A DNA stretch of 64,000 bases from positions 1-64,000 of the forward strand of contig CAYPNP010000022.1 of assembly GCA_964412195.1 (NCBI GenBank), in the 5' to 3' direction. Positions 24,433-32,086 of the stretch are shown in pieces; the first letter of the stretch is position 1; each line of letters begins with the position of its first letter. A program made the position numbers and the translations under genes. Below the pieces are notes generated by a model that had not been told where the DNA came from, did no database searches, and saw nothing but the letters and a program-made list of their open reading frames with translations. This DNA is from CAYPNP01 sp964412195. GTDB lineage: Bacteria; Acidobacteriota; JAAYUB01.

Positions 24433-25176
24433 ATGCGCTACCTCGTCCTGTCCGACATCCACAGCAACCTCGACGCCCTGCGCGCCGTGACGCGGCACGC
24501 CCCGGTGTGCGACCGGGTGCTGTGCCTGGGGGACCTGGTGGGATACGGCCCCTCGCCCAACGAGGTGATCCAGGCCGTCCGGCAGCTCCGGCCCGCCGGG
24601 ATCGTCCGGGGCAACCACGACAAGGTCTGCGCCGGCATCGAGGGCGGGGAGAATTTCAACACCAATGCTTACTTGAGCGCCGTCTGGACCCAGGGGAAAC
24701 TGACCAAGCGCAACGCCTCCTACCTGCGGGCCCTGCCCATCGGACCGCAGCGGGTTGACGAGCTGGTCACCATCGCCCACGGTTCGCCCATGGACGAGGA
24801 CTACTACGTCCTCTACGAGAACGACGCCTTCCTCAGCTTCCAGTGCTTCGACACGAAATTCTGCTTTTTCGGCCACTCCCACGTGCCGGGAGTGTTCGTG
24901 CTGGAGGAGCGGCCGTCCTCGTTCTACTACTTCATCCCCCGGGACCAGTTCGAGCTGAAGCTGGACCTGGAAGGCTCCACGCGCTACCTGATCAATCCCG
25001 GCTCCATCGGCCAGCCGCGGGATTACGACCCGCGGGCCTCCTACTGCATCCTGGACACCGACCAGGCCCTTCTGTCGTTCGTGAAGGTCGCCTACCCCGT
25101 GGAAACCACGGTGCAGAAAATCCGGAAGTCCGGGCTGCCCGGTTTCCTGGGGGAACGGCTGGTCAGCGGGGTGTGA
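24433..25176 (+). CDS. Metallophosphoesterase (YfcE/MJ0936-like)
   Basis: 247 residues starting MRYLVLSDIHSNLDAL. All metal-binding blocks of the calcineurin-like fold are present: DIH (Asp8, His10), GDLVGYGPSP, GNHD, a histidine in 'TIAHGSP' and GHSHVPGVF near the C-terminal third. The family hydrolyses phosphodi- or monoesters using two metal ions, in the cytoplasm here since no signal peptide is seen. Sequences with this 'LSDIHSNLDAL...GYGP.PNE' pattern are common stand-alone genes of unassigned substrate. The in-frame upstream extension is repeat-encoded and was discarded. Confidence 0.9.
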   Translation: MRYLVLSDIHSNLDALRAVTRHAPVCDRVLCLGDLVGYGPSPNEVIQAVRQLRPAGIVRGNHDKVCAGIEGGENFNTNAYLSAVWTQGKLTKRNASYLRALPIGPQRVDELVTIAHGSPMDEDYYVLYENDAFLSFQCFDTKFCFFGHSHVPGVFVLEERPSSFYYFIPRDQFELKLDLEGSTRYLINPGSIGQPRDYDPRASYCILDTDQALLSFVKVAYPVETTVQKIRKSGLPGFLGERLVSGV

Positions 25177-25308
25177 GCCGCCACCCGCCCATCGGGAGGC
25201 GGCGGGGAATTCACCCGCACGCTCAGCACCATCATCTTTTTCCACCCGGCGATCATCCAAGTAGTTTTACAGGGCAGCGTAGATCCACCGGCCAAGCGAG
25301 GACACACC

Positions 25309-25707
25309 ATGAGAGAAGCGTCGATACGCCACAACCGGATCGAGGAGCGGCTGCTGGAGGAACTGGCGACGATCATCCCCCTGGAGCTGGACGACCCGCG
25401 GCTGATCAACACCACCGTCACCCGCACCCACCTGTCGGCGGACATGAAGAGCTGCCGCGTGTACATCATCGACCGCAGCGAACCGGCCGCGCGCGACGAG
25501 GTCCTTCGGGCCCTGAACCACGCGGCGTCTTACGTGCGCACGGAGATCGCCGGCAGCCTCGGGCTGAAGTTCACCCCGAAATTCCAATTCTTCTATGACG
25601 ACTCCACCGAACGCGCCATGCGGGTCGAGCAGATCATCGAGAACCTCCACCAGCCCGCCGGCGCGGAAGACCCTTCCGTCCAAGGAGCGGATTCGAACCA
25701 TGGATAA
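25309..25707 (+). CDS. rbfA: Ribosome-binding factor A
   Basis: 132 residues. The RbfA KH-like fold is recognisable in 'RHNRIEERLLEELATIIPLE', the 'DDPRLINTTVTRTHLSADMK' strand, and 'LKFTPKFQFFYDDSTERAMR'. RbfA binds the 30S subunit during 16S rRNA 5' maturation and is important at low temperature. In most bacteria it sits between infB and truB; here it is separated from both and overlaps the start of a small membrane-anchored protein by eight bases. GAGG precedes the ATG. Confidence 0.88.
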   Translation: MREASIRHNRIEERLLEELATIIPLELDDPRLINTTVTRTHLSADMKSCRVYIIDRSEPAARDEVLRALNHAASYVRTEIAGSLGLKFTPKFQFFYDDSTERAMRVEQIIENLHQPAGAEDPSVQGADSNHG

Positions 25708-26389
25708 GACCGTCAAGCGCATCTTCTTCGTCGTGTCCATCGTGGCCGTCCTGGCCTGTCTGAGCGTCGGCGCCCTGTTGATCTTCTTCCCGGACCAGTC
25801 CGCCACCATCTCGTCGCTGTTCGTCCGCTCCGGCTCGCCCGACTCCTTCCCGCCCGTCGAGGCGAAGCGGATCGAGAAAGTCGAGCGAGCGGTCCGGCAG
25901 GCCACCGCGGCCCCCGCGCCCGAGACGGCGGCGCCCGCCGCCACCGCCGCCTACCACCTGACCGAGGAGGAGATCAACCAGCAGATCCAGTACGAGTTGA
26001 CCCGGCGGGACCTGCCGAAGAAGGGGCTGGAGACGTTGCACGTCCGCCTGACGCCCGGCAAGGCGGAGCTGGTCTGCCAGCTCAACGGCGACTCCTTCTA
26101 CAACAGCCTCACGCCGGATCAGCGGGAATCCTTCCCCGGCCTGCTGCGCACCCGGGGCACCCTCAAGGTCTGGCTGGTCCCGACGGTGGACATCCTGAAC
26201 CGCCCCTGGGTGCAGATCGAGGCCCTGCAGATGAGCGGCATCCCGGTCCCGGTCTCCCTGGTCCTGCCCATGCTGAAGAAAAACCTCCGGGGCGTCGAAT
26301 ACGATCCCGACTACGGCTTCCGGCTGCCGGAGCGGATCCGGCGGCTCGAGGTGGCCGAGAAGGCCGTCGATGTCGATCTGAAGTCCTGA
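25700..26389 (+). CDS. Membrane-anchored protein of unknown function
   Basis: 229 residues. A single N-terminal helix (residues ~8-30, 'IFFVVSIVAVLACLSVGALLIFF') anchors a soluble part. An Ala/Pro linker (~70-90) precedes a ~130-residue domain that starts 'YHLTEEEINQQIQYEL' and runs through 'VRLTPGKAELVCQLNGDSF'. This looks like a lipid- or ligand-binding beta/helix module of the kind annotated in LolA/YdgA-like or DUF-type families, but I do not recognise it. It is co-transcribed with rbfA by overlap. The domain is probably extracytoplasmic. Confidence 0.55.
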   Translation: MDKTVKRIFFVVSIVAVLACLSVGALLIFFPDQSATISSLFVRSGSPDSFPPVEAKRIEKVERAVRQATAAPAPETAAPAATAAYHLTEEEINQQIQYELTRRDLPKKGLETLHVRLTPGKAELVCQLNGDSFYNSLTPDQRESFPGLLRTRGTLKVWLVPTVDILNRPWVQIEALQMSGIPVPVSLVLPMLKKNLRGVEYDPDYGFRLPERIRRLEVAEKAVDVDLKS

Positions 26390-26459
26390 CCGCCTCCCAG
26401 CCGCCCTTCCCGCCTCCCCCCGCTCCGCGCCAACCAGTGGCGCGACCCCTACATTTTCA

Positions 26460-26489
26460 TTGTGAATACCAGAGGTCATTTGATACAAT
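26460..26489 (+). promoter_or_regulatory. Promoter for the OPT transporter gene
   Basis: TTGTGA, 18-base spacer, TACAAT. The start would be near 26496, about 90 bases upstream of ATG 26586. Confidence 0.5.
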
Positions 26490-26585
26490 CGGCCTTCAAA
26501 TCCTTATGTTTTCGGCAAGAATGAACGCGAACACCCGTTACCGAATCTGACACCCGTTCAATTGATTTACGATAAGGAGTCTTCT

Positions 26586-28691
26586 ATGGCCGATCAAAAG
26601 CACGTCCCGTATGTGCCCGTGACCATGGAGATGGCGGAGTTCACCCTCCGCGCCGTCGTCATCGGCCTCCCCCTGGCGGTCATCCTGGGCATGGCCAACG
26701 CCTACCTGGGACTCAAGGCCGGCATGACCATCGCCGCCACCTACCCGGCAGCGGTGATCGGCATGGCCCTGCTGCGGATCTTCAAGGGGAGCATCCTCGA
26801 GGAGAACATCACCCGCACGGTCGGGTCCATCGGCGAATCGGTGGCCGCCGGGGCCATCTTCACCATCCCGGCGTTCATGATCGCCGGGGTGTGGACCGGC
26901 GAGTTCATGAGCGTAACGCACTACCTCCAGGCCACCGCCATCATGCTGGTGGGCGGCTTCATCGGCATCCTGTTCGTCACGATCCTGCGCCGCGTGATGG
27001 TGGAAGACCGAGACCTGCCCTTCCCCGAGTCCGTGGCCGCCTCCGAGATCCACAAGGCCGGCCGCGGCGGCAAGAGCGGGGCCAAGTTCCTGTTTTCCGC
27101 CATGGGCATCGGCGCGGCCATCCAATTCTTCAAGGAGTTCAAGCTTTTCGCCTCCAAGGGCGAGGCCTTCGTCGCCTTCAAGGAGAAACTGCTGGGCATC
27201 AACGGCGCGTCCGGCGCCCAGGCCGGCGGCGGGGCGCTGATCTCGACGCCGGGCGTGTCGCCGGCCTACATGGGCGTGGGCTACATCATCGGCCCGCAGC
27301 TGGCCGCGCTGAACTTCACCGGCGGCCTGCTGGCGTGGGGACTGTTCGTGCCGCTGCTGCTTTACTTCCTGGGACCTTCCCTCTACCAGCAGGTGGTGGA
27401 CGCGCTGGCCAAGAACCCCAACCTGATCGGCGACCTGCTCGGCAAGGAATTCGTGCAGCCCTTCCTGGCGAATCCCGATCCGGCCCAGTATTCCGACAAG
27501 ATCTGGATCCTGCTGGCCACCAACGTCTGGTCGAAGATCGTCCGGCCCATCGCCATCGGCGGCATGCTCATGAGCGCCGCGTATACCCTGTACCGGATGC
27601 GCGCCAGCCTGATCACCGGCATCGGCCGCGCCATCAAGGACATCCGGCGCGCCGCCCACGGCACCACCGCCGAGGACCGGACCGAGCAGGACCTGCCCTT
27701 CAAGTGGGTCTTCGCCGGCATCGGCATCTGCTCCGTGGCGACCTTCTTCATCTACCTGTACTTTTCCGGCGACGTGCTGGCCTCCATCATCGCCACGGTG
27801 GTCATGATCATCGCCGGCTTCTTCTTCGCCGCCGTGTCCGGCTACCTGGTCGGCCTGATCGGCTCCAGCAACAACCCCATCAGCGGCCTGACCATCTCCA
27901 CCCTGATCGTGGCGGCGGTCCTGATGGTGGCCCTGGGGGTCAAGGGCACCGCCGGCGTGGCCGCGGTGCTCGGCGTGGCGGCGGTCATCTGCGTCTCGGC
28001 GGCGGTGGCCGGCGAGATGCTGCAGGACCTGAAGGTCGGGCACATCCTGGGCGGCACCCCCTGGAAGATGCAGGTGGGCGACTTCCTGGGCGTGATCCTG
28101 TCGGCGGCGGTCATGTTCATCCCGCTGTGGATCCTGCACCAGGGAGACATCAACCAGGGCGGCACCGGCCTCGGCGGCGCGCAGTACCCGGCGCCCCAAG
28201 CCAGCCTGATGGCCATCCTGGCCAAGGGCATCACCATGGGCGACATGGCCTGGCCGCTGATCATCGTCGGCATGCTCATGGCCATCGGCTTCATCCTGGT
28301 GCGGGTGAAGAGTCCCATGCTGGTGTGCGTGGGCATGTACCTGCCGCTGGAGACCTCCTTCGCCATCTTCATCGGCGGCCTTATCCGCGGCATCGCCGAC
28401 AAGATCGTGGCCCGGAAGAAGTTCAACGAGGCCCAGTCCGCCCGGGTGGAGAACGTGGGCGTCCTGATCGCCGCCGGCCTGATCGCCGGCGAGGCGCTGA
28501 TCGGCCTCTTCTTCGCCTTCCTGGCGGTCATGGAGATCCCCGTGCCGGCCATCTTCGCCCAGGACGGCTCCATGCTCTCGTTCCTGCCCAGCCTGCTGGT
28601 GTTCGTGCTGGTCGGCTGGCTGCTGACCAAGATCCCGACTTCCAACGCCGGCAGCCCGGACGAGCCGGCGCCGCCGCGGGCCATGGCGTAA
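26586..28691 (+). CDS. OPT family oligopeptide transporter
   Basis: 701 residues from ATG 26586 (AAGGAGT upstream), nearly all hydrophobic with around 15 predicted membrane segments. Family blocks seen: 'FTLRAVVIGLPLAVILGMAN' with 'AYLGLKAGMTIAATYPAAVI' at the N-terminus, a long 'GESVAAGAIFTIPAFM' helix, 'VGLIGSSNNPISGLTISTL' in the middle, and 'PMLVCVGMYLPLETSFAIFI' near the end. OPT proteins import small peptides or metal-chelate complexes by proton coupling. It is monocistronic, with its own promoter and a strong hairpin terminator. The bacterial subgroup's substrate is usually assumed to be oligopeptides; nothing here proves that. Confidence 0.92.
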   Translation: MADQKHVPYVPVTMEMAEFTLRAVVIGLPLAVILGMANAYLGLKAGMTIAATYPAAVIGMALLRIFKGSILEENITRTVGSIGESVAAGAIFTIPAFMIAGVWTGEFMSVTHYLQATAIMLVGGFIGILFVTILRRVMVEDRDLPFPESVAASEIHKAGRGGKSGAKFLFSAMGIGAAIQFFKEFKLFASKGEAFVAFKEKLLGINGASGAQAGGGALISTPGVSPAYMGVGYIIGPQLAALNFTGGLLAWGLFVPLLLYFLGPSLYQQVVDALAKNPNLIGDLLGKEFVQPFLANPDPAQYSDKIWILLATNVWSKIVRPIAIGGMLMSAAYTLYRMRASLITGIGRAIKDIRRAAHGTTAEDRTEQDLPFKWVFAGIGICSVATFFIYLYFSGDVLASIIATVVMIIAGFFFAAVSGYLVGLIGSSNNPISGLTISTLIVAAVLMVALGVKGTAGVAAVLGVAAVICVSAAVAGEMLQDLKVGHILGGTPWKMQVGDFLGVILSAAVMFIPLWILHQGDINQGGTGLGGAQYPAPQASLMAILAKGITMGDMAWPLIIVGMLMAIGFILVRVKSPMLVCVGMYLPLETSFAIFIGGLIRGIADKIVARKKFNEAQSARVENVGVLIAAGLIAGEALIGLFFAFLAVMEIPVPAIFAQDGSMLSFLPSLLVFVLVGWLLTKIPTSNAGSPDEPAPPRAMA

Positions 28692-28718
28692 GCCGTTGTC
28701 TGATTCTCTCGTGAAGCC

Positions 28719-28755
28719 AAAGCGGCAGGGGCCCCTCCCCTGCCGCTTTTCTTAA
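28719..28755 (+). terminator. Rho-independent terminator after the OPT gene
   Basis: A perfect 13-bp stem (AAAGCGGCAGGGG with CCCCTGCCGCTTT), five-base loop, then TTCTTA. It lies 28 bases after the stop codon. Confidence 0.8.
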
Positions 28756-29057
28756 GACGAACATCGAACATTGAACATCGAACATCCAACATCGAAGTCA
28801 AACCGCGGTTGAGGTACCTTGTCTGGTTAGACATACGATTGCGAATTGCGGATTGCGAATTGCGGATTGCGAATTGCGGATTGGGGATCGCGGATTGGGG
28901 ATTGGAGACCTTTCGTGTGTTTGGTGTATTTCGTGGTTGATTCCCCGATCGCGGAATGAAATCCTTCGTGTGGTTCGTGTGGTTCGTGGTTGTTTCGGGG
29001 ATTGCGGATTGAGTTCGATGTTCGATGTTCAGTGTTCGATGTTCGATGTTCAGGTCG
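28755..29057. repeat. Composite repeat island between the OPT and PqqD-like genes
   Basis: Order: ACATCGAAC-type units (28755-28800), GCGAATTGCGGATTGC units (28838-28900), TTCGTGTGG units with TGTATTTCGTGG (28910-28995), another GCGGATTG block, and the inverse TTCGATGTTCGATG units (29012-29057). The two outer blocks are inverted copies of each other. Apart from the terminator, the 377 bases between genes hold only this. Confidence 0.85.
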
Positions 29058-29068
29058 AGAGCGACGAA

Positions 29069-29431
29069 ATGTCCCGAAAGAAAGAAGAGTTGAATCTGCT
29101 GGAGCTTGTTCCCTCCCGCTGCTGGGGCCACTCCATCGATGAAAACGGGAAGGTCGTGGTGGACATGCCCCGCTTCCACGTCGCCTGGATGCAGCGGCTC
29201 CTCGTGCCGCGCGGCAAGAGCCCGTTCATCAAGATCAACCTGGACGAGTTCGGTTCCCACGTCTGGCTGCGCTGCGACGGCGCCACCTCCATCGGCGCCA
29301 TCGCCGAGTCCCTGACGGCGGAGTTCGGCGACAAGGTCCAGCCCGTGCACGACCGCCTCGCCGTCTTCATCCGCCAGCTCCGCCAACGTGGCTTCATCAC
29401 CCTCCGCAAAGCCGACGGCACGCTCCTTTAA
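29069..29431 (+). CDS. PqqD-like protein
   Basis: 120 residues from ATG 29069. The C-terminal ~70 residues have the winged-helix PqqD shape: 'VWLRCDGATSIGAIAESL', 'FGDKVQPVHDRLAVFIRQL' and 'RQRGFITL'. PqqD domains bind leader peptides of ribosomally made natural products and hand them to radical SAM enzymes, but many stand-alone copies have no such neighbour, and none is visible here. The residues upstream of this Met in the same frame are translated repeats and are not real. The ribosome site is weak, and the position right beside a repeat island suggests an altered 5' end. Confidence 0.65.
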   Translation: MSRKKEELNLLELVPSRCWGHSIDENGKVVVDMPRFHVAWMQRLLVPRGKSPFIKINLDEFGSHVWLRCDGATSIGAIAESLTAEFGDKVQPVHDRLAVFIRQLRQRGFITLRKADGTLL

Positions 29432-29440
29432 ATCGAAATA

Positions 29441-29713
29441 TTGCGGATTGCGGATTTCGGATTGCGGATTGGGCGCAATGCGGAGTGCGGAATGCCAGGA
29501 GCGAGGCTCGGGGCTAGAGGCTCGAGACTCGAGCCACTAGTCTCGAGTCTCGCCAGATGAAGGTTCCAACCCTGTTGTGTATTTCGTGTATTTCGTTGTC
29601 AATTCATGGTTTGCGGATTGATCGCCTTCGGGTGGTTCGGGTGGTTCGTGGTTGGCGTCTGGATTGCGGATTGAGTTCAACGTTCGATGTTCGACGTTCG
29701 ATGTTCGATGTTC
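29441..29713. repeat. Composite repeat island, partly coding for the glycosyltransferase tail
   Basis: It holds GCGGATTGCGG units (29441-29470), CTCGAGACTCGAG units (~29505-29550), TTCGTGTATTTCG and GTGGTTCGGGTGG units (29570-29650) and TTCGATGTTCGACG units (29675-29713). Bases from 29677 on are translated as the last residues of the minus-strand glycosyltransferase. Confidence 0.8.
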
Positions 29714-30702
29714 GCTTCGGCTTCCTTCTCCGGGGGAAGGTCCTCGTGCCGGATGACCCGCTCGACTGAATAGATGGTCCGCTGGCTCGACTCGAAATAC
29801 ACCCGCGTCAGCATCTCCCCCAGCAGGCCGAAGCAGAGCAGCTGCACCCCCGCCAGCACCATCAGCACGGCAAACATCAGCAGCGGCGCGTGCTTCGTGA
29901 AGACGTCCCCGCCCACGACCAGCTTCTTGGCCACCAGGAACAGCCCCACGCCCGTCCCGCCGAAGAAGCACGCCAGCCCCGGCCGGCCGAAGAAATGCAG
30001 CGGCCGGGTGAGGTACTTGAGCAGGAAGCGGATGGTGATGAGGTCGAACATCACGCGGAAGGTGCGGGTGATGTTGTAGTGGGACTTGCCGTGCTGGCGC
30101 ACCCGGCTGTTGATGGGCACCTCCCGCACGCGGGCGCCGTAGGCCAGGGCCAGCGCCGGGATGAAGCGGTGCAGGTCGCCGTAGAGCCGGACCTGCGACA
30201 GGATGTCTCGCCGGTAGGCCTTGAAGGTGGTGCCGAAGTCGTGGATCTTCAATCCGGAAAACCTGGCCATGATCCAGTTGGCGATCTTGGACGGCAGCTT
30301 GCGGGACAGCCACGGGTCGATCCGCGCCTTGCGCCAGCCGCTGGCGATGTCGCACTCGTCCGCCTCCACCGGTGCCAGCAGCGCGGGGATGTCGGCCGGG
30401 TCGTGCTGCAGATCGCCATCCATGCTGATGATGATCTCCCCCCGGGCGTGGTCGAAACCGGCCGCCAAGGCGCCCGTCTGCCCGTGGTTGCGCCGCAGCT
30501 TGATGCAGACCACGCGCGGGTCGCGGCGGGCCAGCGCCAGGATGGCCCCCACCGAGCCGTCGGTGCTCTTGTCGTCCACGCAGACCAGTTCGTAGTCCTC
30601 GGTGATCCCCGCCATCACCCGGCGGATCTCGTCGTAGAGCAGCGGGATGTTTTCCTCCTCGTTGTGGAACGGGACGACGATGGAAACCTTGGGGTTGGAC
30701 AT
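29677..30702 (-). CDS. Family 2 glycosyltransferase, ArnC/DPM1-like, with two C-terminal membrane helices
   Basis: 341 residues from ATG 30702. GT-A fold motifs: 'VSIVVPFHNEEENIPLLYDE', CVDDKSTDGS, the metal-binding MDGDLQHD and a 'VPINSRVRQHGKSHYN' loop. Two helices at ~225-250 and ~275-300 resemble those of enzymes that load sugars onto undecaprenyl phosphate. The last ~12 residues (NIEHRTSNIER) are translated heptamer repeat, so the original stop has probably been lost. It begins one base after the stop of the YdjC-like gene (TGA-A-ATG), which suggests a joint role in lipid-linked sugar transfer and deacetylation. Confidence 0.88.
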   Translation of the reverse strand: MSNPKVSIVVPFHNEEENIPLLYDEIRRVMAGITEDYELVCVDDKSTDGSVGAILALARRDPRVVCIKLRRNHGQTGALAAGFDHARGEIIISMDGDLQHDPADIPALLAPVEADECDIASGWRKARIDPWLSRKLPSKIANWIMARFSGLKIHDFGTTFKAYRRDILSQVRLYGDLHRFIPALALAYGARVREVPINSRVRQHGKSHYNITRTFRVMFDLITIRFLLKYLTRPLHFFGRPGLACFFGGTGVGLFLVAKKLVVGGDVFTKHAPLLMFAVLMVLAGVQLLCFGLLGEMLTRVYFESSQRTIYSVERVIRHEDLPPEKEAEANIEHRTSNIER

Positions 30703-30703
30703 T

Positions 30704-31585
30704 TCATGCACCCTCTTTCCGAAAAATGCCGAAGTTGCAGCTCTCGATCCGCCGGCTCCGCAGCAGCCCGGGGAGGACGTCCACAAGCAGCTGGAGCTCC
30801 CGCTCGCGCGATTCCTTGAGCCGGGTGGGCCCGCGGCGCAGTCCCTCGTCCAACACGGCCGGATGAGTCATCAGCTCGGTCACGCCGTCGTCCGGCAGAC
30901 CCGCCACCAGCCGTTCGAGGTAGCCCGGCGTCCAGAAACCGGTGAAGGCCACGCCGTGGAACCGCGCCGGGGCGGCCACGCCCGCCCGCTCCCGGCGCCG
31001 CTGCCAGGCGCCCCGCCACAGCCGCAGCGCCCGCCCCGCCAGCCACTGCTTCCACCACGCGACGGTCCGGCCACCTTCCGCCAGGCCGGGCGCGGCCGGG
31101 TCGGCGTCGAACGGCGCCCGGACCGCCGGGATACCCTGCTCCCGGCACAGCTCCAGGACGATCGCCAGCACACCGGGCAGGGCCAGGACGTGCTTGTGCC
31201 CGTCCACGTGGGTCGGGCGGATGCCGGCGGCCCGAACCTTCCCGATCTGGGCAGCCAGCTCGCGGCGGACGTCCTCCGGGCGGATCCGCCCGCGGAGCCA
31301 CGGCCCCACGAAGGCGCCCAGGGTGGGCCGCAGCGTTCCGTCCGGGCCGGCCAGGGTCGGGATCGCTGCCGGCGCGCACAGCGCCGGCAGGCCGGCCAAC
31401 GCCAGGTGGCATCCCACGCCGAGTCCGGGCAGCGACTGGGCGATGTCCACGGCCTCGTCGAACGCCGCGCCGGCCGCCAGCAATGTGGCGCTCCGCAGGG
31501 CGCCGGCCTCGTGGGCGAGGCGCACGCCCTCGTTCACCCCGGGGCTGAAGCCAAAATCGTCGGCGTTCACGATCAACTGAGGCAA
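30704..31585 (-). CDS. YdjC/ChbG-HpnK type carbohydrate deacetylase
   Basis: 293 residues from a TTG start at 31585, supported by GAAGGAGG four to five bases upstream. The metal-binding motif appears as 'LIVNADDFGFSPGVNEGVRL' with Asp9/Asp10. Histidines follow in GVGCHLAL and THVDGHKH, and a C-terminal ELMTHPAV. The family removes N-acetyl groups from sugars (ChbG on chitobiose, HpnK on hopanoid sugars). Its tight coupling to an ArnC-like glycosyltransferase favours a lipid-linked or envelope glycan substrate; that is inference. Confidence 0.88.
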   Translation of the reverse strand: MPQLIVNADDFGFSPGVNEGVRLAHEAGALRSATLLAAGAAFDEAVDIAQSLPGLGVGCHLALAGLPALCAPAAIPTLAGPDGTLRPTLGAFVGPWLRGRIRPEDVRRELAAQIGKVRAAGIRPTHVDGHKHVLALPGVLAIVLELCREQGIPAVRAPFDADPAAPGLAEGGRTVAWWKQWLAGRALRLWRGAWQRRRERAGVAAPARFHGVAFTGFWTPGYLERLVAGLPDDGVTELMTHPAVLDEGLRRGPTRLKESRERELQLLVDVLPGLLRSRRIESCNFGIFRKEGA

Positions 31586-31806
31586 ATGGCCTCCTTCGCA
31601 GGCAATGGAGCAATCCGACTCGCCGGTCAGATATCCGCGTCCCGCCGGGGTGAATCCCCCTGGAACGGATCAGAATCCTTGGGATTGGGAGAATGCCAGC
31701 CCCGGCTGGAAATTCCCCCACGGCGGCCGGCCCACCCGGCTCTCCGCCGTCCGACCCGTCCGGGAGCGGGCCCGGCGCCGCCTCATCCACCCCGGGAGGG
31801 AGCCGT

Positions 31807-31835
31807 ATTATAGTACAAACCCTTGAGAATGAAAA
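31807..31835 (-). promoter_or_regulatory. Candidate promoter for the YdjC/glycosyltransferase operon
   Basis: A perfect TATAAT on the minus strand with TTTTCA 17 bases upstream. It would give a long leader of about 215 bases to the TTG at 31585. In the rest of that leader (31586-31806) no gene or structured element is evident. Confidence 0.35.
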
Positions 31836-31867
31836 CGTTCCTGCGGACGCGGCCCCAAGTTGCTGAT

Positions 31868-31883
31868 CCACAATATATTGTGG
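31868..31883. promoter_or_regulatory. NrdR box 1 (perfect palindrome)
   Basis: CCACAATATATTGTGG is a perfect 16-base palindrome matching the NrdR-box consensus core (ACACAATATATTGTGT-like). NrdR is the ATP/dATP-sensing repressor of ribonucleotide reductase genes. It lies 40 bases upstream of the nrdJ -35 element. Confidence 0.8.
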
Positions 31884-31899
31884 GAAGTTTCCCGCATGG

Positions 31900-31915
31900 A
31901 CACAAAATATGGTAT
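31900..31915. promoter_or_regulatory. NrdR box 2 (degenerate)
   Basis: ACACAAAATATGGTAT partly matches the same consensus. Its centre is exactly 32 bases from the centre of box 1, about three DNA turns, the spacing typical of paired NrdR sites. It ends eight bases before the -35. Confidence 0.65.
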
Positions 31916-31923
31916 TTTTGCGG

Positions 31924-31953
31924 TTGACAAGCCATCCGAGCCGGGCGTATAAC
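31924..31953 (+). promoter_or_regulatory. nrdJ promoter
   Basis: Perfect TTGACA, 18-base spacer, TATAAC, with the same AAGCC after the -35 as in the rpsA promoter. The start is ~31960, leaving a ~127-base leader. No cobalamin riboswitch signature was found in that leader. Confidence 0.7.
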
Positions 31954-32086
31954 GGGAGCCACGGGTCACCCCCCCGTCAGGCAGCCGGTCGAGAACGGTC
32001 GCTCGCGGATCGAGCGTCGGGCTTGGTCGCGATCGGGGAGTTGGCTGTCCAGATTTCAGGAGTATCACCAAAGGAGTAAATCGGTT

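Noticed and set aside
28853..29068. N-terminal extension of the PqqD-like protein in the same frame
   Set aside because: These residues are translated repeat units with no conserved pattern, and the in-frame ATG at 29069 fits the domain start.
31954..32086. Possible cobalamin riboswitch before nrdJ
   Set aside because: The leader is GC-rich and can fold, but I cannot find the B12-box or the paired-helix pattern of the AdoCbl riboswitch. NrdR boxes explain regulation better.
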